Assembly: GCF_018449435.1 (NCBI RefSeq)
Contig: NZ_JAHCMU010000001.1
Coordinates: 124,001-188,000, forward strand
Direction: 5' to 3'
Origin: Flagellimonas sp. 389
GTDB taxonomy: Bacteria; Bacteroidota; Bacteroidia; Flavobacteriales; Flavobacteriaceae
DNA: 64,000 nt
The notes under the pieces were generated by a model, which saw only the letters and a list, made by a program, of their open reading frames with translations, searched no databases and had not been told where the DNA came from. Within the stretch, counting starts at the first letter, position 1. Each line of letters opens with the position of its first letter. The position numbers and the translations under genes are program-made. This document shows, piece by piece, positions 1-7,773 of this stretch.

Positions 1-124
1 GGAAAGAAGTAAAAAGGAAAAATGATACAAAAATATTTTTCTTCATCTTGATAGTGTTAGCTGATTATGTTTCTAAAAATAAGCATAGATTCCAGTTCTA
101 CCATGGAATGTACATCAACTTTTA
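1..124. other. Window edge, no gene seen
   Basis: This AT-rich stretch lies beyond the terminator of the galE transcript. I see no convincing reading frame, RNA gene or repeat in it. It may belong to a feature that begins outside the window. Confidence 0.4.
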
Positions 125-160
125 TCTAAAAAGAAAAGCCCGTCCAGAGGACAGGCTTTA
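125..160 (-). terminator. Intrinsic terminator after galE
   Basis: On the minus strand an 11-bp stem (AAAGCCTGTCC with GGACGGGCTTT, one G-U pair) with a three-base loop is followed by a T-rich run. It sits about 20 bases past the galE stop codon and should end the aminotransferase-galE transcript. Confidence 0.8.
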
Positions 161-178
161 TGTAAAGGGTACATTTTT

Positions 179-1195
179 TCAACTTCTAATCTTTTGCTCC
201 CAATCCCATGCAGATTTTAGGGAGTCATCTAGAGAAGAGGTTGCTTTCCAGCCTAGGACTTCATTGGCTTTTTTTGTATCGGCATATGCCTGAATTACAT
301 CCCCAGGCCTTCTATCCATTATTTTATAGTTCAGTTTTTTTCCAGAAACCCTTTCAAAGCTCTGAATCACTTCGAGAACCGAACTTCCTTTACCTGTCCC
401 TAGATTAAAAACTTCGTAATTTGAATCATTCTTTTGGTCCAGTAAGCGCTGTAATGCCTCAACATGGGCTTTGGCCAAATCAACGACATGGATATAGTCC
501 CTGATACAGGTACCATCTTCGGTTGGGTAATCATCTCCAAAAACCGAAAGTTGTTCTCGCAGACCTATACCTGTTTGCGTTATGAAAGGAATCAGGTTTT
601 GTGGAACACCTATGGGCAATTCACCTATTTCAACTGACGGATGAGCTCCTGTGGGATTAAAATAACGAAGTGCGATTGCATTCAACTGTGGGTTTACCTT
701 GCACGTATCTTTTATTATTTCTTCACCTACTTGTTTTGTGTTCCCATAGGGTGATTCAGCTGGTTTTACCGGTGCGTTTTCTGTTATTGGCATAGTATCC
801 GCCTGGCCATAAACCGTGCAGGAAGAGCTAAAAATAAAACTAGCTTTTTCTTTTTTTATTAGCTCTTGCAAGATATAAACCAATACCCCAAGATTGTTTT
901 CATAATACAACAAAGGCTTCTCAACACTTTCACCAACTGCCTTTGAGGCCGCAAAATGAATTATCCCATCAATATCATTATGTTTTGTGAAAAACGCTTC
1001 AACTTTGGGTTTTTCCCGTAAATCCATTTTCTCAAAAATGGGTTTCTTTCCGGTTATGGATTCAATACCATCCAAAACTTTTTCATCCGCATTGGAAAGG
1101 TTATCTATAATTACGACTTCAAAACCCTTATTTTGAAGTTCAACTACGGTATGGGAACCTATAAATCCTAATCCTCCGGTAACAAGTATTTTCAT
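179..1195 (-). CDS. galE: UDP-glucose 4-epimerase GalE
   Basis: Cytoplasmic extended SDR enzyme that interconverts UDP-glucose and UDP-galactose (or the N-acetyl forms) for surface polysaccharide and galactose metabolism. The NAD-binding motif GGLGFIGS is at residues 7-14. The catalytic serines lie in FSSSCTVYG (about 122-130), and the YxxxK pair is Y150 and K154 in YGNTK. The length of 338 residues is normal for the family. It lies four bases after the DegT aminotransferase gene on the same strand, so the two are probably co-transcribed, with a terminator directly downstream. The ATG start puts the Rossmann motif at its usual position. The exact sugar preference cannot be read from the sequence. 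Confidence 0.95.
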   Translation of the reverse strand: MKILVTGGLGFIGSHTVVELQNKGFEVVIIDNLSNADEKVLDGIESITGKKPIFEKMDLREKPKVEAFFTKHNDIDGIIHFAASKAVGESVEKPLLYYENNLGVLVYILQELIKKEKASFIFSSSCTVYGQADTMPITENAPVKPAESPYGNTKQVGEEIIKDTCKVNPQLNAIALRYFNPTGAHPSVEIGELPIGVPQNLIPFITQTGIGLREQLSVFGDDYPTEDGTCIRDYIHVVDLAKAHVEALQRLLDQKNDSNYEVFNLGTGKGSSVLEVIQSFERVSGKKLNYKIMDRRPGDVIQAYADTKKANEVLGWKATSSLDDSLKSAWDWEQKIRS

Positions 1196-1199
1196 TCTT

Positions 1200-2354
1200 T
1201 CATTGGTTTACAAAGTCTATGACCAAGCTTGTGATAAATTCAATCTGTTCATCATCCAATTCCGTATGCATGGGCAGTGAGATGACCTCCTCTATCAGTT
1301 GGTTCGTTACGGGAAAATCGGCTTCGTCATAACGGTCATCCACATACGCTTTTTGTCTGTGCAAAGGAATGGGATAATATACACCACATGGAACGCCGTT
1401 ATCATTCAAATGTTGCACCAACGCATCTCTTTTACCGTTTACAATCTTTAGGGTATATTGATGAAAAACATGGCAATCGCACGTATCGCATATACCCTCA
1501 CAACCATTTACAGTTTTGGGCGTAACAATGTTGGCCTGTCCTTCAAATGCCTTGGAATATTTTTTTGCGGCTCCCCTTCGCTTTTCATTGTAAGCGTCCA
1601 AGTTTGGTAGTTTAGCTCTTAAAACGGCTGCTTGAATCGAATCCAATCGCGAGTTTACGCCTACCACATCATGATGGTATCTTTTGTACATTCCATGGTT
1701 TACCATTCCACGTATGGTGTGGGCCAAATCATCATCATTCGTAAAGATAGCCCCTCCATCCCCATAACATCCTAAATTTTTGGAGGGAAAGAAAGAGGTC
1801 GATGCCACATGGCCTATTGTCCCTGCCTTTTGTTTTTTTCCGTTCTTAAACGTATACGTGGCACCAATGGCCTGTGCATTATCTTCAATAACATAAAGCC
1901 CATGCTTTTCGGCCAACTCCGTAATGGCATCCATATTGGCACATTGTCCAAAAAGATGGACGGGGACAATGGCTTTTGTTTTTGGAGTGATTGCTTTTTC
2001 AATCGCTTTAACGTCTATGTTAAATGTATCGGGCTCAACATCCACCAATACGGGGGTAAGATTTAATAGCGCTATAACCTCAACAGTTGCGGCAAAGGTA
2101 AAATCGGCAGTAATTACCTCATCGCCGGGTTGCAAGCCAAGCCCCATCATGCATATTTGGAGTGCATCTGTACCATTTGCGCACGGAATAACATGTTTTA
2201 TATCCAAATAAGTTTCTAACTCTTTTTGAAACTCATGAACTTGTGGGCCGTTTATAAAAGCTGAAGAATCCAAAACTTCCGTTATGGAAGCATTCACCTT
2301 ATTTTTAATACCCTCGTATTGACCTTTAAGGTCAACCATCTGTATTTTATTCAT
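1200..2354 (-). CDS. DegT/DnrJ/EryC1/StrS sugar aminotransferase
   Basis: PLP-dependent aminotransferase of the DegT family, which aminates nucleotide-linked keto sugars for LPS or capsule. The PLP lysine is K192 in FFPSKNLGCYGDGG, and the family aspartate is in the VIEDNAQA stretch near residue 158. The overall pattern resembles WbpE/WlbC-type UDP-3-oxo-glucuronate aminotransferases. One oddity is a cysteine cluster at C285, C289, C292 and C294 just before the conserved HVFHQY block, where most DegT enzymes have a short loop. It could bind metal or form a disulfide. It is the first gene of a pair with galE. The substrate is inferred from family only. Confidence 0.88.
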   Translation of the reverse strand: MNKIQMVDLKGQYEGIKNKVNASITEVLDSSAFINGPQVHEFQKELETYLDIKHVIPCANGTDALQICMMGLGLQPGDEVITADFTFAATVEVIALLNLTPVLVDVEPDTFNIDVKAIEKAITPKTKAIVPVHLFGQCANMDAITELAEKHGLYVIEDNAQAIGATYTFKNGKKQKAGTIGHVASTSFFPSKNLGCYGDGGAIFTNDDDLAHTIRGMVNHGMYKRYHHDVVGVNSRLDSIQAAVLRAKLPNLDAYNEKRRGAAKKYSKAFEGQANIVTPKTVNGCEGICDTCDCHVFHQYTLKIVNGKRDALVQHLNDNGVPCGVYYPIPLHRQKAYVDDRYDEADFPVTNQLIEEVISLPMHTELDDEQIEFITSLVIDFVNQ

Positions 2355-2416
2355 CCAAATAAATTATGCCCTAAAAATAAGAAATTAACACACCATAACA
2401 ACCTATTGATGAAAGA

Positions 2417-3679
2417 ATGTATTTTAGCGGAAATATGATGTCAGTGCGATTTATCTACACTATTCTAATTTCTCTATCTTGGATTGTTTTAAAGGTTATT
2501 GCTCTTTTTAACCCCAAAATAAAATTATTCGTCTCTGGAAGAAAAGAGGTGTTTCAAAAACTTGAAGCAAAAGTTTCCAACGGCAATCGATTTGTTTGGA
2601 TGCACGTAGCATCTTTAGGGGAATATGAGCAAGGGCTCCCGATTTTGGAACGAATAAAATCCAAGTATCCATCCCATAAAATTGCACTCACCTTTTTCTC
2701 GCCATCAGGTTACGAAGTGAAAAAAAATGCAGGAGTAGCAGATGTTGTTGTCTATCTTCCAATGGATACGTTATCCAACGCAAAACGGTTTTTAGACAAC
2801 ATCGATCCTGAAATCGCCATATTTATAAAGTATGAGATTTGGCCCAATTATCTGCATGAACTTAAAAAAAGAGGTATTCCAACACTATTGGTTTCAGCTA
2901 TTTTTTCCAAACGACAGATTTTTTTCAAGGCATACGGTGGATTCATGCGAAAAAGTCTAAAGTCCTTCTCTCATTTCTTTGTTCAAAATGAATCCTCAAA
3001 ACAACTATTGACCTCTTTAAATTTTGAAAATGTTACTGTAAGTGGCGACACTCGTTTTGACAGGGTTTCTGAGATTTTAAAGCAAGACAATGCATTGGAG
3101 TTTATGAAAGACTTCAAAAAAAGTGATTTTTGTTTGGTTGCGGGAAGCACCTGGCCTGAAGATGAAGAAATACTTGTTGATTTCATAAATTCTTCGGAAA
3201 AAACCGTAAAACACGTAATTGCTCCTCATACCATAAAGCCTGCACACATAGAAAAAATACAGACGAGCATAACTAAAAAATCAGTTTGCTATTCTAAAAT
3301 AGCACAAGAAAACGTAGCGGATCATGAAGTCATTATTATAGATACCATTGGACTTTTGACAAGAATTTATAGCTATGCAGATGTAGCTTATGTAGGCGGG
3401 GCTTTTGCCACCGGGCTCCACAACACCTTAGAACCGGCAGTTTATGGCATTCCTGTAATAATAGGGCCTAATTATAAGGGATTCAGGGAAGCGGAGGACT
3501 TGGTGGACAGAAATGGAATCCACGTTATCACGGACAATGCGTCATTTAAAAGTTTGATGTCCCACTTTATTTCGGATAATGATTTCAGAAATGAAACAGG
3601 AAATACAAACACAGATTATATAAAGGAAAATTTAGGAGCAACTGAACTTGTTATGGAGTTTATACATGCGCTTCTTTGA
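2417..3679 (+). CDS. waaA: 3-deoxy-D-manno-octulosonic acid (Kdo) transferase
   Basis: Inner-membrane-anchored GT30 glycosyltransferase that moves Kdo from CMP-Kdo onto lipid A precursor. An N-terminal hydrophobic anchor (VRFIYTILISLSWIVLKVIALF) is followed by the acceptor-side motif HVASLGEYEQG, whose glutamate matches the catalytic base of the family. The C-terminal half carries the nucleotide-binding segment AYVGGAFATGLHNTLEPAVYG, a GT-B hallmark. The 420 residues match the family. The start is uncertain: ATGs at 2435 and 2438 are likely because a TATTTTAG -7-like element at 2420-2427 lies between them and the first ATG. It is divergent from the aminotransferase, forming an envelope-sugar cluster. 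Confidence 0.92.
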   Translation: MYFSGNMMSVRFIYTILISLSWIVLKVIALFNPKIKLFVSGRKEVFQKLEAKVSNGNRFVWMHVASLGEYEQGLPILERIKSKYPSHKIALTFFSPSGYEVKKNAGVADVVVYLPMDTLSNAKRFLDNIDPEIAIFIKYEIWPNYLHELKKRGIPTLLVSAIFSKRQIFFKAYGGFMRKSLKSFSHFFVQNESSKQLLTSLNFENVTVSGDTRFDRVSEILKQDNALEFMKDFKKSDFCLVAGSTWPEDEEILVDFINSSEKTVKHVIAPHTIKPAHIEKIQTSITKKSVCYSKIAQENVADHEVIIIDTIGLLTRIYSYADVAYVGGAFATGLHNTLEPAVYGIPVIIGPNYKGFREAEDLVDRNGIHVITDNASFKSLMSHFISDNDFRNETGNTNTDYIKENLGATELVMEFIHALL

Positions 3680-3711
3680 TTTTTTCCTAGTTTTAGCGAA
3701 ATCAACCTATC

Positions 3712-5070
3712 ATGAACAACCGTATTTTTAGAATATCATTGACTGCTGCTTTAGCGGGTTTTCTTTTTGGTTTTGACACTGTAGTTATCTCCGGTGCAAA
3801 TTTACCCATTAAGGAACTTTGGGACACGACTCCATTATTCCATGGAATCTTCATTATGAGCATGGCCTTATGGGGGACTGTGCTTGGCTCACTATTTGGT
3901 GGCATACCTTGTGATAAACTAGGAAGAAAGAAAACATTGATATGGATTGGCATTCTGTATTTTGTTTCCGCTTTGGGTTCTGCAATTGCACATGACCCCT
4001 ATCTGTTTTCCTTTTTCAGGTTTATTGGTGGTGTTGGGGTCGGTGCCTCCTCAGTAGCTGCACCCATATATATTTCTGAAATTTCAACACCGGATAACCG
4101 TGGCAAACTAGGTGCCATGTACCAGTTTAATATTGTTTTTGGAATTTTCATTGCTTTCATTTCCAACTACTTGTTAGAGGGATTTGGCGGTGCAAATGAC
4201 TGGCGCTGGATGTTGGGCGTAGAGGCAATTCCAGCACTGGCTTATACCTTTATGGTTTTGAGCATCCCCAACAGTCCAAGATGGTTGATGATGAAACGAC
4301 AAGATGAAGATGGAGCCCTTAGGACTCTGGAATATATCTCCAATAAAGAAATAGCTACTAAAAGATTGAATGAAATAAAAGAAGCTTTAGGGAAGACATT
4401 TTCTAAAGACAGTTTGTTTTCAGGGAAGTATAACAAGCAATTGTTACTGGCGTTTTTTCTTGCTTTCTTCAATCAACTATCAGGAATTAACTTTATACTC
4501 TATTATGCCCCCGAAATTTTGGAACGTGCTGGATTGGCAGCTAAAGAATCACTTTTTAGTTCTATATCCATAGGAATTGTTAATTTGATTTTTACTTTGG
4601 TCGGTATTCGTTTGATTGATCATTTGGGTCGAAAACAGCTCATGAAAATAGGCTCGATAGGCTACATCGTTAGCTTGGCCGTAGTTGGATGGTGTTTCTA
4701 TAGTAATGCGAGTTCAACCTTACTACTTTCATTTATTTTGGTTTTTATTGCCTCACATGCTATTGGACAAGGTGCGGTAATCTGGGTTTTTATTTCTGAA
4801 ATATTCCCGAACAAAGTACGTGCATCCGGTCAATCCTGGGGTACGGGAACCCATTGGATTTTTGCAGCAATCATTACCTTGGTAACGCCCATTTTCTTAG
4901 ATGCTGAAAAAGGAATTTTCAAAGACAATCCTTGGCCCATCTTTTTGTTTTTTGCCCTAATGATGGTTTGCCAACTTGCATGGGTACTGTTCGTTATGCC
5001 AGAAACAAAAGGGGTTTCTTTAGAAGAGTTGGGTAGAAAATTGAGTGCTAAAAATACCAAGTCTAGTTAG
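3712..5070 (+). CDS. MFS sugar:proton symporter
   Basis: Twelve-helix inner-membrane porter of the sugar-porter branch (Sugar_tr, XylE/GLUT-like). Family signatures are visible: GGIPCDKLGRKKTL after helix 2, PNSPRWL before the central loop, GRKQLM between helices 8 and 9, and PETKGVSLEELG at the C-terminus. The length of 452 residues is typical. It stands 32 bases after waaA on the same strand. A TAGTTTTA element at 3688-3695 could give it its own promoter. The transported sugar cannot be deduced. Proximity to a ROK kinase about 9 kb away may be only coincidental. Confidence 0.9.
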   Translation: MNNRIFRISLTAALAGFLFGFDTVVISGANLPIKELWDTTPLFHGIFIMSMALWGTVLGSLFGGIPCDKLGRKKTLIWIGILYFVSALGSAIAHDPYLFSFFRFIGGVGVGASSVAAPIYISEISTPDNRGKLGAMYQFNIVFGIFIAFISNYLLEGFGGANDWRWMLGVEAIPALAYTFMVLSIPNSPRWLMMKRQDEDGALRTLEYISNKEIATKRLNEIKEALGKTFSKDSLFSGKYNKQLLLAFFLAFFNQLSGINFILYYAPEILERAGLAAKESLFSSISIGIVNLIFTLVGIRLIDHLGRKQLMKIGSIGYIVSLAVVGWCFYSNASSTLLLSFILVFIASHAIGQGAVIWVFISEIFPNKVRASGQSWGTGTHWIFAAIITLVTPIFLDAEKGIFKDNPWPIFLFFALMMVCQLAWVLFVMPETKGVSLEELGRKLSAKNTKSS

Positions 5071-5175
5071 CGATAATACGGAACATGAGTTAAAAATGCC
5101 CGTTAATCGAATAACCACATGGTATTTAGGATTGATGAGTGAATATTTCCGTACATTGGAAAAAATAACACTATT

Positions 5176-5307
5176 ATGACTGATCAAGTTTCTTTTGGCA
5201 GTAAAATGCTGGTTGGCTTTTTACGGCTAATGGTATTCGTTCTTGTACTTATTCTTATCGCTATTCCTGTTTGTATAGTATTGGATTTTCTAGGAATTTT
5301 AGGGTAA
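5176..5307 (+). CDS. Small single-pass membrane protein, 43 aa
   Basis: A short frame not matched to any family I know. It begins MTDQVSFGSK, continues with about 23 hydrophobic residues (LVGFLRLMVFVLVLILIAIP and on) and ends LDFLGILG. That composition predicts one transmembrane helix with a short cytosolic tail. It starts at ATG 5176 and ends at TAA 5307, about 105 bases past the sugar porter on the same strand. The sequence pattern is protein-like rather than random, but no homologue is known to me. It could be a small accessory to the porter or an independent membrane peptide. Confidence 0.5.
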   Translation: MTDQVSFGSKMLVGFLRLMVFVLVLILIAIPVCIVLDFLGILG

Positions 5308-5387
5308 GTGACAAATAATCAAGAATAACTAACTGTGTATACCGTTGCCAAGTAAGTGGGTTTTTCTTGCAAGAAGGTTAGCTATTT
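5308..5387. other. Short intergenic stretch with repeat-like segment
   Basis: Lies between the 43-aa frame and the stop of the lipoprotein gene on the other strand. It holds a segment at about 5333-5355 (CTGTGTATACCGTTGCCAAG) that has the look of dispersed repeats found between Bacteroidota genes, but only one copy is present here. No clear terminator hairpin was found. Confidence 0.25.
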
Positions 5388-6014
5388 TTAAAAAATAACA
5401 TCTTGCTCCTTCATTGCATTGGCTATGGTCTTCACATAGGAATCTATAGTTTTTTCAATTTTTACAGGTTCCATAATATCTAAATTACCTCTCCAAATAA
5501 GCTCTATTTCCTTATCCACACAAATGCAATACAATGAGGTTTCTGCATTATAGATATTGAAGGTCTCATGATCTTCAGAATTGTAATAAATATTTTGATT
5601 ATCAAGATAATCTGTACTAAAACGAGTGTACATATCATTGAACCTATTTATTTTCCCTTTCAACGTACGCTTGTTTTCCGTACCAACAACCTTAGTAAAA
5701 AGAATGGCATCAAATCCCTTCTCCAATAACTGTTCTTCAACTTCTGAAAGTTCCTTCTCTGATTTTTCCGAAGATGTAAATTCAACATCAAAAAGGTCTA
5801 TGCTCCGCATTGCCTCCACTCCCTTCGTTTTTAGTTTTTCGGCAAGTCTTGTCTCAAATGCCGTACGTACATCTTCATCCTCGGTCATGCCTACCACAAG
5901 CACTTTATAGGCATCGAACAAAACGATATCTGGACTCTTCCATGTGCTAACGAGCTTTGTAGATGAACAACCCGCTAGGAGCAACATGCAAAGGGCTACT
6001 AATTTTGGTTTCAT
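5388..6014 (-). CDS. Predicted lipoprotein, DUF4136-like
   Basis: Begins with a lipoprotein signal, MKPKLVALCMLLLAGCSSTK, with lipobox LAGC (C16). The mature part starts STWKSPD, a pattern common in small Bacteroidota lipoproteins of the DUF4136 type. Alternating segments such as YKVLVVGMTEDEDVRTAFETRLAEKL suggest an alpha/beta fold. The function is unknown. It lies 40 bases after the ribosome-hibernation gene on the same strand and has no separate promoter that I can see. It therefore probably shares the CRP/FNR-type promoter at 6383-6425. Confidence 0.7.
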   Translation of the reverse strand: MKPKLVALCMLLLAGCSSTKLVSTWKSPDIVLFDAYKVLVVGMTEDEDVRTAFETRLAEKLKTKGVEAMRSIDLFDVEFTSSEKSEKELSEVEEQLLEKGFDAILFTKVVGTENKRTLKGKINRFNDMYTRFSTDYLDNQNIYYNSEDHETFNIYNAETSLYCICVDKEIELIWRGNLDIMEPVKIEKTIDSYVKTIANAMKEQDVIF

Positions 6015-6054
6015 CGGAGTAAGTTTTATACGGTTACTTTGGAATTTTCATACG

Positions 6055-6357
6055 CTAGTGCCTAATAAATACACCTTGTCGTTTTTCGAGCTGCTTGTTG
6101 AGTTCATGAATGGTTTCGGCCATTGACTTTTCAAAATTATCCGTTTTGGATTTTGCAAAAAGGCGAGGTCCAGGGGCACTTAATTCAATTTCACATATAT
6201 TACTTTCTTCTCCCGTTTTATCATTCTCCAATTTGAAAAGTACATTGGCTTTTATGACCCAACTGTATTTTTCCCCTAACTTATCCAGTTTTTTGAGCAA
6301 TATCTCGTTCAAGGATTCACTGGTTTTCATTTTTTGATATTGAATATTCACTACCAT
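6055..6357 (-). CDS. Ribosome hibernation-promoting factor (HPF/RaiA family)
   Basis: Short-form sigma-54 modulation/S30AE protein of 100 residues. It would bind the 30S decoding region and silence ribosomes under stress. The beta-alpha-beta-beta-beta-alpha pattern is visible: a first strand VVNIQYQ, helix SESLNEILLKKLDKLGEKY, strands around IKANVLFKLEND and CEIELSAPG, and a last helix FEKSMAETIHELNKQLEKRQ. It lacks the C-terminal dimerisation domain of long HPF. Upstream is a perfect TGAC-N4-GTCA palindrome with a perfect TAGATTTG box, so induction by a CRP/FNR protein at low oxygen is likely. The lipoprotein gene follows in the same unit. Confidence 0.88.
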   Translation of the reverse strand: MVVNIQYQKMKTSESLNEILLKKLDKLGEKYSWVIKANVLFKLENDKTGEESNICEIELSAPGPRLFAKSKTDNFEKSMAETIHELNKQLEKRQGVFIRH

Positions 6358-6382
6358 AACAAGTTGCTTTTTTGATTTATAC

Positions 6383-6425
6383 CAAATCTAGGAACTTGCT
6401 ATACACAAAAACATGACATCTGTCA
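6383..6425 (-). promoter_or_regulatory. CRP/FNR box and -7 element for the HPF gene
   Basis: Palindrome TGACATCTGTCA at 6414-6425; minus-strand -7 element TAGATTTG at 6383-6390. The centres are 33 bp apart, as in class II activation. The start codon of the HPF gene is 25 bases past the -7 box. Confidence 0.75.
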
Positions 6426-6444
6426 GTTTTCAAAAAATGAAAAA

Positions 6445-7761
6445 CTATTTAATTGAAAAAGGTTGACCTGTACTCTGTAAAACAGAGAACCAAAACTCGC
6501 TCTCCAAATCTATTTTCTTTCGTTTTTTTGTCACTTCTACTATAGGCGCATAAACAAATCTATTGTTCACGGTACTGACAACAAATTTAGTCTTTCCTGC
6601 CATTGCTCCATGCACGGCATGGTACGCTAATCTACTACAATAAACACTATCACTGGAGTTTGCAGGCGCACTTCTAATAATATAACTGGGGTCTATATAT
6701 TTTATGGTTACTGGAAAATCAACAAAATGTTCTGCAATTTTATCTTTTAAAAATAGACCAATATCCTCATGCTTTACATTTCCAGATGCATCTTTGACCG
6801 TATTTTCACCTTCAAAAAGATGTTGGCCCGCACCTTCTGCAACTACAATAACAGCATGTTTCTTACGGTCTAAACGCTCTTTAAGAACCGCTAAAAATCC
6901 ATTTTCACCTTCTAACTTAAAATCCATTTCGGGTATAAGCACAAAGTTTACGACAGGCATGGCCAAGGCCGCAGAAGCTGCTATGAATCCACTGTCCCGC
7001 CCCATAAGTTTGACGATGGAAATTCCGTTAAACGCACCCGCGGCTTCATTATGGGCATCCCGTAAGATTGGACTTGCCACATCAAAAGCAGTTTCAAAAC
7101 CAAAAGATTCGTCTATCAAATCAATATCGTTATCTATGGTTTTGGGTATTCCCACCACACTGATGTTCTCATTTCTTTTTTGGATTTCTTCACCTATGGC
7201 ATTTACTCCTTTTAAAGTTCCGTCACCACCTATGGCAAACAACATATCTACCTTGTTTGCTACAAGGGTATCTACCATTTTTGAGACATCTTGGCCACCA
7301 CGAGAAGACCCTAGGAAGGTTCCTCCAAATTGATGGATATCCTTAACTTTTTCTGGACTTAGCTCTACAAAACCATGTCCTATATCAGGAATAAGGCCTT
7401 CATAGCCATACGGTATTCCGATTACTCTTTTTATATCGTAAAAGTAATGGAGTGCCATTACCACACCGCGTATGACATTATTGATTCCTGGGCACAATCC
7501 GCCACAAGTAACAATAGCCGCTGTCGATTTACTTGGTTCAAAAAAAACATTTTGTCGTGGGCCCGCCTTTTCTAAACACTGGGGTACTTCACTATTTTTT
7601 AGACATTGGTTGTAATTCTCCAAGGAGAGGTCGTATACCAATTTATCATCTTCCTTGATAAAACTAAAAATATTATCTCCCCTAACAGTACTTAGCTGAA
7701 GGGGAGATTTAAATTTAGGTTCACCTAGACTTTCAATCTTAAATTTATTCTTGTTACTCAC
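6445..7761 (-). CDS. 6-phosphofructokinase, plant/trypanosome-type
   Basis: Phosphorylates fructose 6-phosphate in glycolysis. The phosphate-donor site reads TCGGLCPGINNVIRG, then GGDGTLKG, then PKTIDNDIDL, then the sugar-site block KLMGRDSGFIAA. The residue pair that separates donors is Gly in GGDG (ATP-type) with Lys in PKTIDND. Plant and trypanosome ATP enzymes of the PPi-derived clade show this combination, while true PPi enzymes have GGDD. ATP use is therefore more likely. The 438 residues exceed bacterial PfkA (about 320) but fit this clade. It is 12 bases downstream of pckA on the same strand, so opposing glycolytic and gluconeogenic steps share a transcript. Confidence 0.88.
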   Translation of the reverse strand: MSNKNKFKIESLGEPKFKSPLQLSTVRGDNIFSFIKEDDKLVYDLSLENYNQCLKNSEVPQCLEKAGPRQNVFFEPSKSTAAIVTCGGLCPGINNVIRGVVMALHYFYDIKRVIGIPYGYEGLIPDIGHGFVELSPEKVKDIHQFGGTFLGSSRGGQDVSKMVDTLVANKVDMLFAIGGDGTLKGVNAIGEEIQKRNENISVVGIPKTIDNDIDLIDESFGFETAFDVASPILRDAHNEAAGAFNGISIVKLMGRDSGFIAASAALAMPVVNFVLIPEMDFKLEGENGFLAVLKERLDRKKHAVIVVAEGAGQHLFEGENTVKDASGNVKHEDIGLFLKDKIAEHFVDFPVTIKYIDPSYIIRSAPANSSDSVYCSRLAYHAVHGAMAGKTKFVVSTVNNRFVYAPIVEVTKKRKKIDLESEFWFSVLQSTGQPFSIK

Positions 7762-7773
7762 GTTTTCTTTTAA

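Noticed and set aside
5333..5355. Sequence resembling dispersed or attC-like repeats of Bacteroidota
   Set aside because: Only one copy is present, no clear inverted arms were found and no cassette boundary is evident, so it is not called as a repeat or attachment site.
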